The translations under genes were made by a program, and so were the position numbers. Shown in pieces: positions 35,691-47,480 of a stretch of DNA of 64,000 nt (position 1 is the first letter of the stretch; each line of letters starts with the position of its first letter). Origin of the DNA: Gnetum montanum. Taxonomy: Eukaryota; Streptophyta; Gnetopsida; Gnetales; Gnetaceae. Below the pieces are notes generated by a model. The model saw nothing but the letters and a program-made list of their open reading frames with translations. It had not been told where the DNA came from and did not search any database. The stretch lies in contig MNCI01009010.1 in the NCBI GenBank assembly GCA_015680685.1, positions 35,326 to 99,325 on the forward strand. Reading direction: 5' to 3'.

Positions 35691-37260
35691 CTCAACTTTA
35701 CTAAAAAGATCCAAGTCTCTAAAATATCATTCCAAATGTGGTTGCTTGTTAAGAAATCCTTAAAAGCTTCATGTTTTTTTCTCTTAAGAATAATTGTAGG
35801 TGTCCTTGCCCCAACCCAACAATGACTTGTATGTTTGAGGTTTTCTTTTTTTATTTACCAAAACATGAAAACCTTATGTTTTTTATTTACCAAAACATGA
35901 CAACCCTATGCTTTTTTTATTTTCCAAAACATGAAAACCCTATGCTTTTTTAATTTGCCAAAACATGACAACCTTGTGTTTTCTTTGGCAAGTTAGGACC
36001 CTTCTCTTCTATTTATTTTTGACACCTACGGCTCATTCTTCACTATGTAGCATTTCATGGTTGTAAAACACACTCATGAGGGGTGAAAATCCTTAAAAAT
36101 ATTTTGTGTTCTTACAATGAACAAAGTCAATTTTTAGCTTTTTGCTTTACTACTTCTCTGCTTAGTCTAGAATTTGTAGCTTTGTTCCTATACTTCTCGT
36201 CTTTTCTTTCTTTCCACTTTCTAATATTTTTTAGAACCATGAGATTTTTTCATAAACTTAAAAAAATTTCTAGTTTTTCTTGTTTGCATGGAAAGATGAA
36301 TCTTACTATTTGGAATGTTCTTCCTAGTTGCCCATTTTTGCAGCTACTTCCTACTTCTTAGTAAGAGACAATGGCCTAACTGAGTACAAATTCTTTTTAA
36401 GAAATGATCTCAAATGCTAGATTTAGTGAATCACTACATGAATCTACTCATAGGTCTATGTTATGTTCACCACCCAACCCTTGCAGATCTACTTGGCATA
36501 CTAAAAAATTCCTTAAATGCTTTTTTTAATCAATCACTTTTTGAATTGTTGCTAGAACATTATGATGTTTATAATAGGAAACAAACCCTTCTCGTCTGCA
36601 AATTATATTTCAATCAAATCCTTGAATTTGAGGATTCTCTTAAATTCTATACTTGCTTGACTTCACTAAGAAGACCAAGTCTCTAGAACATCATCCCAAA
36701 CATGATCGCTTATTGAAGAAATCCTTAAAAGCTTTGTGCTTTTTTTATTAGAAACAATTGCAAGTGTCCTTGCCCCATCCCTACAATGACCTATATTTTT
36801 GGGGTTTTCTTTTTTTATTTGCCAAAACATCATAGCCTTGTGCTTTTTTGTTAAGTTAGGACCCTCCTCTTCTATTTATTCTTAACACCCATTGCTCATT
36901 CTTCACTATGCAGCATTGCATAATAGTAAAACATATTGATCAGAGGTGAAACTCCCTAAAAATGTTTTGTGTTGTTGCAATGAACAAAGTCAATTTTTAA
37001 CTTTTTGCTTTACTATTTCTCTACTTAGTGTAAAATTTATAGTGTTGTTCTTACATCTCTAGTCTTTTCTTTCATGCTTCTTTCTGGTCCTTCTCAAACA
37101 CATGAGATATTTTCATAAAATTAAAAAAATTCTATTTTTTCTCATTACTTAGAAAGATGAATCTTGCTATTTTGAATGTTCTTCCTTGTCCCCCATTTTT
37201 GCAGCTACTTCCTCCTTCTTAGTAAGAGACAATTACATAATCAAGTGCAAATTCTTTTAG
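35691..37260 (+). repeat. Direct duplication of a 0.6-0.7 kb block
   Basis: Copy 1 (about 35691-36400) and copy 2 (about 36650-37260) share 'aagaaatccttaaaagct', 'aggtgtccttgcccca', 'ggttttctttttttattt', 'tctatttattcttgacacc', 'cattcttcactatg.agcat', 'gaacaaagtcaatttttagctttttgctttacta' and 'gcagctacttcct.cttcttagtaagagacaat'. Offset is about 950 bp. Neither copy carries a good ORF. It is likely a decayed repeat or a segmental duplication. Confidence 0.75.
35850..35985 (+). repeat. Four-copy 34-bp minisatellite
   Basis: CCAAAACATGA begins at 35858, 35890, 35924 and 35958, each followed by 'aaccctatgcttttttatt'-like sequence. The homologous position in the second block (near 36826) has only one unit, so this array expanded, or the other contracted, after the block duplicated. 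Confidence 0.8.
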
Positions 37261-37365
37261 AAAATAATAGATGAGAAAGTATAGGGTTTAAGGTATGGAT
37301 CCTCATGTTCACTAGTAATAGGTGGCTTAAGTGATTAGTCATGAACTTGTTAGGTAAGCGATTAC

Positions 37366-37681
37366 TAGGAAAATAATTAAAATAAAGGATGTACTAAATA
37401 ATAAAAATAAAAAATCAAAACACAAAATTTACATGGTAAAACCCTTCAATATGAAAGAAACATCCATGAGGCAAGGTACAAAAAATTCCTTTGGGATAAC
37501 TTGGTGAGTACAAGGCTTCTCTCACTCTCTTTTATTGCACATAATAATCTCACACTATGCATGTATTTATAGCATAGTCTCTCTTGATTATTTATTTCTT
37601 AAACTTAGTGATGCTCAAATTACAAATAGAAAAGAGTACAAGTTACACATTGAGTTAAATAATAACTCAACTTTATTAACA
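37366..37681 (-). repeat. 3' LTR of the copia element
   Basis: Left LTR, about 316 bp, beginning near TAGGAAAATAATT and ending TTATTAACA. It matches the right LTR in order along its length; boundaries are approximate because the termini have decayed. Confidence 0.7.
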
Positions 37682-37699
37682 TATCTATAGAATTTCAAC

Positions 37700-38720
37700 T
37701 TTTATGAATTTTCCTATGTAGCACTTTACGTTTTTTAACAACTTGTCTTATGTAATGATATTTGGTGTGAATATGCTTTGTTCTAATGTGATGAATTGGA
37801 TTCTTGGTTAAACAGATAGCACTTTAATTATCCCAGAATATTTTAACTTCCTTTTTTTAAAAAAAAAATATCAAACTCACCCAATATGTTCTTCCTTGCA
37901 AGTTTCTTTAACAACAATATACTTTGCTTTAGTGGTAGACAATGCTACAATATGCTGTAATTTCACCATCTAACTAATTGGACCTATTATAAGAGTAAAG
38001 GTATAACCTACAATGGATATGCTCTTTTCTAATGATATTTACTAGGATGAATCATAAATTTGCTAATGGTTTCAATTAGAATAGAAATATATAATCTTGT
38101 ATATACCATGATATACATAAAAATTCTTATTGCATTCACAGTAAGGTATACAAGACATGTACTATATTTCTTCCTTTAAATTAGGACATAAATTATGAAG
38201 AAAGCTTGAAATAAGTAGTGAAAAAGGTACTTACAAGTTTAGCATCTATTATATTAAAATGCACAATTTTTTTTGGATATATTTTTCTTGTGAAAATCGT
38301 GGCTTACCATTTCTTCTATCTTTATGTATTTCTATGCCCAAGATTTGATTCATTGCTCCTAGATCTTTTATATCAAATGTCCTAAATAATTTGGCCTTTA
38401 ATTGTTTGATTTAAAACATATTTTAACTTGCAATAAGCATGTCATCAACTTATAACATCAAAACTAAAAGCATGCCATTAGCACTAATTTTCAAATACAT
38501 ACAGTGGTCATATTCAATTTTTTTTTTGAATTATGGCTTAACATAAAATAATCAAACTTCTTGTACCATTTCATAAATAACTGCTTTAGACCATATAATG
38601 ACTACTTGAGTTTGTAATCCAAATCTTCTTTGCCTATCTATACAAAATCTTATAGCTATTTCATATATATTTCCTCATCAAAGTAGCCATGTAAGAATGT
38701 TGTGTTTACTTCCATGTATT
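37700..38720 (-). pseudogene. Copia RT and RNase H remnant
   Basis: Minus-strand phrases in order: MEVNTTFLHGYFDEEIYMK (about 38720-38665), YKLK.SLYGLKQ, a degraded region, IDAKLVSTFF, then YSGIIKVLSV and NKAYSHQISLHKTSC type remnants of the copia RNase H near 37850-37750. Frames change often. Order and spacing fit the C-terminal pol of Ty1/copia. Confidence 0.7.
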
Positions 38721-38989
38721 CTAGTTCTATATTAAATAAAACAACTGGAGCCAAAAAATATAAACAAAAATTAATGTTACAATTTTTTTCCTGTAAAATC
38801 TATACCTTCCTTTTGTAAATAACCTTTTGCTACCAATCTCTCTTTATGCTTGTTAATTTCACCATTAGTTATTTTCTTTAATATTTAGATGTATTTATAG
38901 CCAATATATTTTCAACCTTTTGGAAGCCCCACCAAAACCTATGTTTTATTTTTCTCCAAAGAATTCATCTCTTACTACATTGATTCTTT

Positions 38990-40180
38990 CCATTTAGAAC
39001 TAGAATAATCTTTCATACCTTATTGGTATGTACTTGGTTCTATTTCATCTGAAAATAATGCAAGTATAACATAATCATCAAATTTTTCAAAAGGAACACA
39101 CACTTGTGTAGATCTTTTGAAAGACCATACAACGGTGTCACTTTTTGCTTCTTCATATAGCCAACTTTATTTGGGTAACTAAAGCTCTTCTCATTATCTA
39201 TTTGAAGATGATGAAGTGTCCAATTCAACTAGCTAATTACTATGTACATTTCTCTGTTCTTGTTTAATTGTCACTTCCTATTCAATATTATTAGTAGATT
39301 CATGAAAGACTACATATTTGCTAGAGATGGGATCCCATAATGTGTACTCCTTAATATTCTCATTATATCCAACAAAGACATACTTTCTAGATTTGGGATC
39401 TAATTTTATATGCTAATGTTTTGAAACTAGAGCATATGCAGTATAACCAAAAAATATAAGAAAAGAATAATTATAAGAATAACCTATCCATATCTCTTTT
39501 GGAGTTTTACAATATAGTGTGGTTGCAGGTGATTTGTTAACTAAGAAACATGCTATTGAAACAACTTCTATCCAATATACCTAAATCAAATTGGTATTGT
39601 TCATCATGATTATTGCCCTTTTAAGAAGAGTCCTATTCATGCATTTTGTAACTCCACTTTGCTTAGTAGTATAGGTCATAATCTTATGTCTTTTAATCCA
39701 AACTCCTCTATAATACTTTTTAAAATTTGTAAAGTTGAACTCTATTTTGTTATCTATTCTCAAACATTTAATTAATTTACCTATGCTCTTTTCAATCCAA
39801 GCTTTAAATTCCTTAAAAAAAAAAAAAAAATGTCATATTTATTTTTCAAAATATAGACTTAAACTTTCCTAAAATGATCATCAATAAAGTTGATAAAATA
39901 TAAATGACCTCCACGTGATATACCCTATACATTTAAATGTATATAATCAAGAATATCTTTGCTTTCATGTCTTTGTATCTTAGATTTATTTCCTGATTAT
40001 TTTTCAAAAGCATAATGTTTAAAAATTTTTAAATTCAAAGATATAAATTCTGGAAGCAAATTATGTTTCATTGAAATTTGTAATTCTTTCTTACTCACGT
40101 GACCTAAACATTAATGTCATAAACAAGAAAAATCTCAATTTTCAACAGAAGCTAAATTAGCAAAGTTTCTTTTCATAGCT
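38990..40180 (-). pseudogene. Copia integrase remnant
   Basis: Minus strand: a GAG-pre-integrase-like segment (…FEK.SGNKSKIQRHESKDILDYIHLNV, about 40010-39900), YFINFIDDHFRK, then MRIDNKIEFNFTNFKK (39763-39715; the second catalytic Asp) and YTTKQSGVTKCMNRTLLKRA (about 39670-39610, compare PQQNGVAERKNRT). The first Asp (usually HSD) reads HLN. An A run at 39813-39830 sits inside the domain. Confidence 0.78.
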
Positions 40181-40599
40181 TACTATAACTTGTAAATATT
40201 GTTATAACATTTATTAGCTTTTATCATTACCAAGACCCCTTTGATAATTTTAAAAATCCTTTTAACACCCTCAAAACCATGATCTTTCAAGTCTAATGCT
40301 CTTTAAAAATTTAAACTCTTTTTTAGATCAGATATATGTTTTACATCTTCTAGCATTCAAAAAATATCATTAGTCATTTTAATTATAATACTTTCTTTCC
40401 CCCATAATTTTATAAGAATAATCATTATCAAGATAAGTAACTTCATTATCTTATTATTCATAATTAATAAACCAATCTCTATGTAGACACATGTGATTAG
40501 AAGCACTAGACTCTAATAATGAGTCATCATAATATTAAATACTAGTGAAAGAAGCAAGAGCTTCTTTCATACCTGAATCCAAAATTATTTAATTTGCTT

Positions 40600-41385
40600 C
40601 TTTGGAATTTTCATCAAATCCCTTGTGTTGATTCTCTTGTTTAGTCTAATAGTCTTTTTTAACATGCCCAATTTCATCACAATACCAACATCTTACTTTA
40701 CTTTTTATACTCTTTGATTGTGATCTTCCCCTGGATGATTCAATTCTTTTCATTGTTCTTTGTGTTGTCACTAGAGTATTTGAAGCTTTTTCCAAAGTAG
40801 AAATAGATGTTTTTAAAATTTATTTCTATAACAAAGCTCTAATAACTTCTTCCAATGATATATCATCTCTTCCATACATTAATGTTGTGACAAGAACACC
40901 ATATGATAGTGGTAATGATTTTAGTAAGCATACTGTCTAATCCTCATTTTCCATTTTAACACCCATACCCAAAAACTTCTTCATATAAGAATTGAAAATA
41001 TTTAAATGTTCATGGATACGTATACCTTCTTTTATCTACAATAACTAGAATTTAAACTTAAAGTTAGACATTGTTTAAAGAACATTTTGTCATACACAAA
41101 GATTCTAGCTTTATTCATAAATTTACTGTAGAAGTTGCCCCACTAGCATTGTTCCTCACTTCATCTCCAAGTACATATGCATGATAGCAAAACTCTTTAA
41201 ATCAATTTCTTTTCATGTTTCATCATCCATGGTACTAAGGTTCTTGCTCTTGATATCAACAACCTTGTGTAATCCTTGATGCATCAACCAATTATATGCC
41301 TTTATATACCATAATCCAAAGTTTCCTCTACCATTAAAGTTTTCAATGTTAAATGATGTAGTTCTTAATGAACTAACCATTCATG
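40600..41385 (-). pseudogene. Copia Gag remnant with zinc knuckle
   Basis: Begins MVSSLRTTSFNIENFNGRGN, then FGLWYIKA and WLMHQGLHKV. The zinc knuckle at about 40696-40650 reads CWYCDEIGHVKKDY, so the last Cys of CX2CX4HX4C is replaced by Tyr. Several stops. Confidence 0.75.
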
Positions 41386-41418
41386 GTAATTTCTAACCTT
41401 TACTTCAATACCAATTAT

Positions 41419-41738
41419 TGATAAAACAGTTAGAATAAAGGATTTATTGAAGAATAAAAATAAAAGAAATCAAAATACATTAGATTTATATAGTGAAGCC
41501 CTTCAATGTGAAGGGAAATATCCATAGGTCAAGGAAAAAGAATTTTATTCCAAATGAATTAGTGAGTACAAGGCATTTCTCACTCTTTACAATTGTACAT
41601 AATAAGCTCATTATACTTATTTTTATAGCACTGTATCTATGGATTATCTAGTGCTTAAATTTGGTAATTCCTAGATTATAGGTAGAAGAGAGTACAAGTT
41701 ACACAGTGAGTTAAAGAATAACATAAATTTATGTTTAT
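41419..41738 (-). repeat. 5' LTR of the copia element
   Basis: Right LTR, next to the PBS. Starts TGATAAAACAG on the plus strand. End approximate. Confidence 0.7.
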
Positions 41739-42949
41739 TAGTTTTCCAAAAAGGAAAAGAAAAAGTCCCCAAAAACAAAAAGGGAAATATCATAAAGAGA
41801 AGAAAAAAAAAACACAAGATAACTTCTTGTCAACTCAATAGAAGTTACTAGATTGAATTACAATTGAGACATCATTACATTCCTAAATAGTTCTTCTAAT
41901 TTATCATGTTAGCTATATATATTGGAGTCTACTTATAGTTGTTCATTTAGGAGGATTTCTAAGTAGTGCAAGGGGTTTCTAAGTAGGAATAGTTGGAGCA
42001 AGGGTTTCTAGGTTGGAGTAGTTATAGTTCACTAGCAAGGTTTTCTTAGAAAAGAGAAAGAGTTAGTTGCCTAAAAAAATTGAAGATTGTGCAATAACAT
42101 CATCACAAGGAAGGCTTAAAAAATCTTTACCTACAATGGTTGTGATTGTAGTTTTAATCGCAAACTAGGAAAAATATTACTTTCAAAATGACATTGCTAG
42201 ATGATATTTTATGGTGGAGCAAAAAAATCTTGCATAGTCAGCATATTCATACTTCAAAGTGATTTTGAGACATCTACATATTTCAAGTCTCAAATAATAA
42301 GATCCTGCTCATGCTTTGCTAATTGTTATTCATAAATGATAAGGAATAACTATAGATAAATAGTTTGGAATTAAGGGTTCTCTTAATACTATTCAAATAG
42401 AAATATATTTTTTACTACTACATTTTTTCAAATTTTTTAAATGTTACCTTTTTTTTACCAATTTGTGAACTTGGTTAGGATTAGAATAGAGAATGTACTC
42501 TTGAATACTCCATTTATTAAGTTATAGAACTTCCTCATGAAGCCACATGTAAGAAACTTGTAGAAAGAGCTAAACAATGGAAAAGAGTCAAAGGTGCACA
42601 TGAAAAGGGTCTTGTAATATACTTGAATGCTACCAATGTGGCAATAATTATAGATAAGCAATATTTGAAGAATTTTTTTAAAAAAATTCTAGGCTTATTA
42701 CATTTCAAAATTAGTAATACTGATGGTGGTATTGCAAATAAAAGTATTTCACTATAGGATTGACTACTTTGACTATTTTGATACTTTTGATTTAGTAGAA
42801 ATATTGGAAGATGAGGGCTCAAAAGATTTTTCTGTTCTATGGTTCATCAAGTTTTTTGAAAAAATATTGGAGAAGGTAGAAGAGGAAGGCCCTTTGGAGG
42901 TGTGGGTTGCCTAGTTAAGAAATCTTTGAAGTGGTTTATGTAGTTACAT
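41739..42949. other. AT-rich spacer
   Basis: No confident gene. A plus frame at 42723-42914 (…FDTFDLVEILEDEGSKDF…) and antisense frames are short and unrecognised. It may hold the decayed 5' part of the LINE that starts to be readable near 42950. Confidence 0.35.
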
Positions 42950-45900
42950 AAGATATATGAACATAGATAATATATTTAGATAAAAATCCATCACCATGAT
43001 GCTTATGCTTTTCTTTTCTTTTGTTATTTTACCCCTAGAGAAGCTACAGTTTACAATAATGTAGGTTTGTCTATAGTGTATTCTTTTTAACATTCACAAA
43101 TAGATATTGTATAATTTAGAATAGAAAGGATTATTTTTTTTATGGACCTTTTAATGCTAGAGTAGCTGACAACAAACAAAAATTATTTAATGGTAGAGTG
43201 AAAATAGTGGCATAAACATTGATGACCGGTGAGGTACCCCTACGCCCAACCATATGAATCACAAGCATTCACGGATGATCCAATTGAATTTTATGGATGG
43301 GACTAGTTGTGGCATCTAAATTACTATGCCTTGATTGCAGTTTGCTATCTTTCCACTTGGACTAGTGGTAGCTTTGTCATGTATGGTTTAGCCCAGAGTG
43401 AGGCATATGATTTTTATTATTTTATATTTTATCATTCTACGATTAATAATAGGTTGAAACTCAATTTATAATCAATTCAACTAATCTAATTGCTAATTAA
43501 TAATCAACTACCCTAACATAAGTATCTGATTCTACTTCTTGTGCACATCCTGAACACATCTAATGCTACTGGGTTACCAAACATTAAGCATTGCTAGGAT
43601 TACCAAGAGTCATACACGTGTTCGAAGTGATCGTACCTATGTGCTTAATTAACTAACATGCATGAAAATGTAAATATTAACTAAGTACATGAAAAGTAAA
43701 TTGCATGGAAAGTAAATATAATCTAAGTCAAAGTGCTACAATGAATACGAATCAATCTCGATCTTATTGTTGCTCCTGGAATATGTCTAGGTACATTGCC
43801 AGTTGAATAAGACTTCATACAACTAACTCAAATCCACTCTGTGGGCACTCATTGATTGTTCTCTAAGATTACAAAATAAAACTGCAAGAATTTGGCTACT
43901 CTATTAACAAAACTATGAAAAACTATGCAAAATTGTTGAAAATCATGAGCCTAAGTGCTATATTTATAGCCTAGCATATATCCCCTGACATCGGATATTC
44001 GACATCACATCTTGGATCTGATGTTGGATACCCGACATCACATCATAACCCTAACATCAGATACCTAACGTCGAAGTTGATGAAAAAATGTGTTTCATCA
44101 AACATTAATTTAGATCATTCTTGAATTTGATACTTTAAAGATAAAGATATTAATAGAAGGGGTAACATCTTTTGGAATGGACAAAAGGCTCTAGATTTAC
44201 TCAGCTGCACTGGTCTAACAAGGCTTTCTTATTCTACACATTCACTTTTATATGATCTAAAGGTATCTCTTGTATTGATTTGCTTTTTGTTTTCAATTAA
44301 AATATTTAGTGTATCATAGAGTTTAAATTAAGAGATGATCTAGTATAATCATGTCACCATGATTTACAACTCCTGTTACAAGTCAATGTATGTTGTGATG
44401 TAAAAAAGAAGAAAAAGTAAGTGTATCCTTTAAAAATAATGGGAGAGAATAAAGAAAAATATAAAGAGATGATACAAAACAAAATCAGTAGAATTTTGAA
44501 AGATATGCAAATGAGGTGGAGAAATTTTTATTAGATGCAACTAACTAGGATATTAATGATCATAAGCATAATGCTAAAAAAAGTTGGTTTGATGATGAAT
44601 TTGTTCAAGCTAGAAGGGACATTAAAATAGTTGATAGGGATCAAAGGAAAAATTTGATTAAGAAGTGAAAATAGTTAGAAAAATATAGAGAATTTTTGTT
44701 AGAAAAATGCAGCAATATTTTGCATACATGATTACAAATGAGCCCAAAAGCTTTAGGGAGTATTTTTGGTACAAAGTCTCCTAATCACTCAACATCTCTC
44801 TTCATTAATTTGTGCTAATAATTATTGTTTTAGTTTCTGTCATGCATCCATCCACTTCACTAAATGAAGTAACATAAGACATTAATCAATTGGCTACTGG
44901 AAAAGTTGTTGACTTTGAGAGTTTATATGTTGAATTACTTAAATGGAGAGGGAATTTTAATTATAGAGAAATTTATTGTCAACTAAACATGATTATGGAA
45001 AATGAAAAGTTAGTAAGAAAATACTTTTGTATAAAATAGAAGATAAAAACAATTTGAATAAGGATTGCATGATAGTCATAAATAATATTTTGCTAAGTTA
45101 TTAGGCATTATTCTTGAAAAAAGACTCAACACCTGGGTAGAAGCTAATAACATGAGAGCATTGTGTCGAACTGCTTTCAAGTAAAACCATTCTACAATTG
45201 ACCACTTACTTACACTCAAATATTGTATGGAAGTTGCAAAACAGCTTCATAAAAAAATTGTTATATGCTTTATTGACTTTGCTAAGGCATATAATTCCAT
45301 GATTAATAAAAAAATATGGTTGCATCTAAATAAATGAGGCATCCTTATAGAATTGATGACAATAATACAAAAGCTATATGAAAAAGTTATCATTGAGCGT
45401 AAAGATGAGGAGTCAAGGAATAATTTTCAATTTTGAAGAAAAATTGGAGTAAAGCAAGGATGCCCTTAATCCCTAACTCTCTTTGGTCTCTTTATTGATA
45501 AGTTGTAGTATTGGATATGTACAAGAAGCCATCAACATGCTATCATGATAGGATCTCATGTAGTGAATTTACTTTTTTATGTAGATGATAATGCTTTAAT
45601 TTCTACCTTTAAGAAAGGTATGCAAAACATGTCACAAATTCTAGAAAATGTTTGTTTGTATTCTAGCCTACAAGTTAATGTAGAGAAAACAAACACAATA
45701 ATATGGGATACAAAAAATGCAAATTATAATTTTATATTTAGGATTGCAAATGTAGAAATAGTAAGCTTCTTTAAATACTTGGGTCTTCATTATGTGAGTA
45801 ACTATAGATGGAATAAATGTATTAAGAAGAGAATTGTAGAAAGAGTGAAGTCTCTATATGTAATTAAATATAAATGCAAATCATTAGGATTATAGGCTTA

Positions 45901-46620
45901 GAAAGTTACAAAATTTTTTCATGTTGTCATTTATTCTACATTGTTGTATGAGTGTGTTGTATTGGGGGTAGACCTTGGGGCAAAAAATTGGTAGGCTATG
46001 GAAAGGGTGCAAAAAAATATTTTTATTAAATGAAATAAAGGTGAAAGCATAAATGCCTTGTTCTATATTACTTTTGAAATTTGACTTACTTTATTAAGTT
46101 GAAGCTCTCTGTCAATTCATTAATTATATTCAAACATCAACAAAAACAGAGCAAACCAAAATTTCCAAAGCAATTATAGAAAAGACAAAAGAACAATAGT
46201 TAAAGATATGAAATGTCTCATTGCAAAGCAATCCTAAGCACATACATAAGTTAGTTAAGATGCATGTGTTGGGAAAGTTATGGTCAAATGTAGAAGGCAA
46301 GAAAATATCCTATATATTTGTAATATATTAGAAGTAACTGAGTAGAGTTAGAAGTTTTTTGTCTTACAGCTAAAATCCCAATCAGATACTGTAGCTTAAT
46401 TAGCAAGCTTCATTTGAGTTTATATTGACTTAGGAGAGATAGTGGAAGATGGATGAATCTCCTTAGAGAAGAGTGCATAGACGAGTTACATGAGCACAAG
46501 CTCTTGAGGATGAGGAGCATGTTTTTGTTAATTGTTCTTTGAGTGAATATCTTAGACAAAAGTACACAATTGTAACAAAAAGTCAGTATGATCTTTTTTT
46601 GTTACATCCAATATCATTTT
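42950..46620 (+). pseudogene. LINE (non-LTR retrotransposon) ORF2 remnant
   Basis: Plus strand. Endonuclease pieces: YFTPREATVYNNVGLS (about 43025) and FNARVADNKQKLFNGR (about 43155, compare GDFNAR.GD), then after the solo LTR RFTQLHWSNKAF near 44195 and SCIDLLFV. RT: RLNTWVEANNMRALCRTAFK, STIDHLLTLKYCMEVAKQL, IVICFIDFAKAYNSMI, IGVKQGCP.SLTLFGLFIDKL, LLFYVDDNALISTFKKG (active site YVDD, about 45575) and LQVNVEKTNTIIW, KYLGLHYV (to 45895). The C-terminal part has EDEEHVFVNCSLSEYLRQKY near 46510. Multiple stops and frame changes. No poly-A tail or target duplication was identified. Confidence 0.85.
43220..44100 (-). repeat. Solo gypsy LTR inside the LINE
   Basis: 881 bp, TGATGACC to TTTCATCA on the plus strand, same family as elements A-D. 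Perfect 5-bp target duplication AACAT at 43215-43219 and 44101-44105. Removing it joins the LINE endonuclease halves. It formed by LTR-LTR recombination. The U3 block (43975-44080) is built of GACATCGGAT/GACATCACATC units, distinct from the other copies. Confidence 0.92.
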
Positions 46621-46624
46621 TTGG

Positions 46625-47340
46625 TCTAAATCGAAGTAAATTTTGCTTTAATTAAAACTGAATTTTGTTGATGACTATAATGTTGATTTTACTTTAATTT
46701 AACTTCTACTTGTAATAATAATTAAGATATACATATCTTATTGTTTGCTTTAATTTCTATTTATCAGAATATCTTAATCATACTCATTTCAATTGCACTA
46801 AAATCCTATGACATAATAAATCTTCAATTTCAATAATGAAGTTAGGTCACGATGCTTCTCTGGGAGGACCTTCCGACTAACGACGAAGACGTCAAAATTA
46901 AGATTCAACATCAAAAGCTGGAGGAGCGACAATTATGTGATGGTTGGTCAGTGTGAATGCTCATTTGAGGAGCACAATGGGAACCATCAGATTATAGATA
47001 ACACATTGTACCTGTATCCCACGTGAAGGTATCAGAACTTGTCGACAGATAAGCCTATCAATCCGCGTTTGTAACTTCAAGTTTCTGTCCCAATAATCTC
47101 AGAGCATACATACCAAGGCAATTTTCAAATACAAACTTACCAATCACCAGTATCTCAGGTTACCAAAATTTTTGACGTTTGCAGAGTCAGTGCAGGAGTA
47201 CTGGTTGCCACAACTAAGTTCAATAATTCACAGCGAGTTACGTGCTCAGGTCTATGAAGAACTATCTTTTCGGTGTTACATGGATCCGCATGGAAGTCAT
47301 TGAAAATGGGCTAGATTCATTGGACATTCATAATTAAACT
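46625..47340. other. Upstream region of the sorbitol dehydrogenase pseudogene
   Basis: 46850-47300 is less AT-rich and CpG-richer than the flanking repeats (for example 'gactaacgacgaagacgtc'), like single-copy DNA. A short plus frame begins ATGCTTCTCTGGGAGGACC at about 46850 but stops after about 39 codons; I recognise nothing in it. It probably contains the old promoter. Confidence 0.45.
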
Positions 47341-47370
47341 CACTTAAAAAAATTTCATAATCCGGTCTCT

Positions 47371-47380
47371 TTTATAAATA
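47371..47380 (+). promoter_or_regulatory. TATA box of the SDH pseudogene
   Basis: TTTATAAATA lies about 105 bp before the ATG at 47481, the right place for a core promoter with a 5' UTR of roughly 75 bases. Assigned by motif and position only. Confidence 0.5.
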
Positions 47381-47480
47381 AGTAGTTGAACAAGCAACTT
47401 GCCACTGCACTGCTGAACTGTGCTTGCCTGTAGTTTAGAGGTTTGGGCAGGACCAAAAGCTGAGAACTGCAACGGTTAGA

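Larger units (their letters stand above)
37366..41738 (-). mobile_element. Ty1/copia element
   Basis: A 4.4-kb minus-strand copia element with LTRs of about 316-320 bp (37366-37681 and 41419-41738). PBS at 41418-41404 (minus: TTGGTATTGAAG, matching TGGTATCAGAG of initiator tRNA-Met). Gag starts MVSSLRTTSFNIENFNGRGN near 41380; pol follows in copia order (integrase before RT). The LTRs share 'aaataaaggat', 'aaacccttcaat.tgaa', 'ggtgagtacaaggc.tctctcactc' and 'gagagtacaagttacaca'. Target duplications were not found. Confidence 0.85.

Noticed and set aside
37366-41738. Target-site duplication of the copia element
   Set aside because: The flanks at the estimated ends do not match and both LTR termini are too decayed to place exactly.
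46850-46970. Short ORF upstream of SDH as a real upstream gene
   Set aside because: Stops after about 39 codons with no recognised motif and no continuation; kept only as part of the upstream region.
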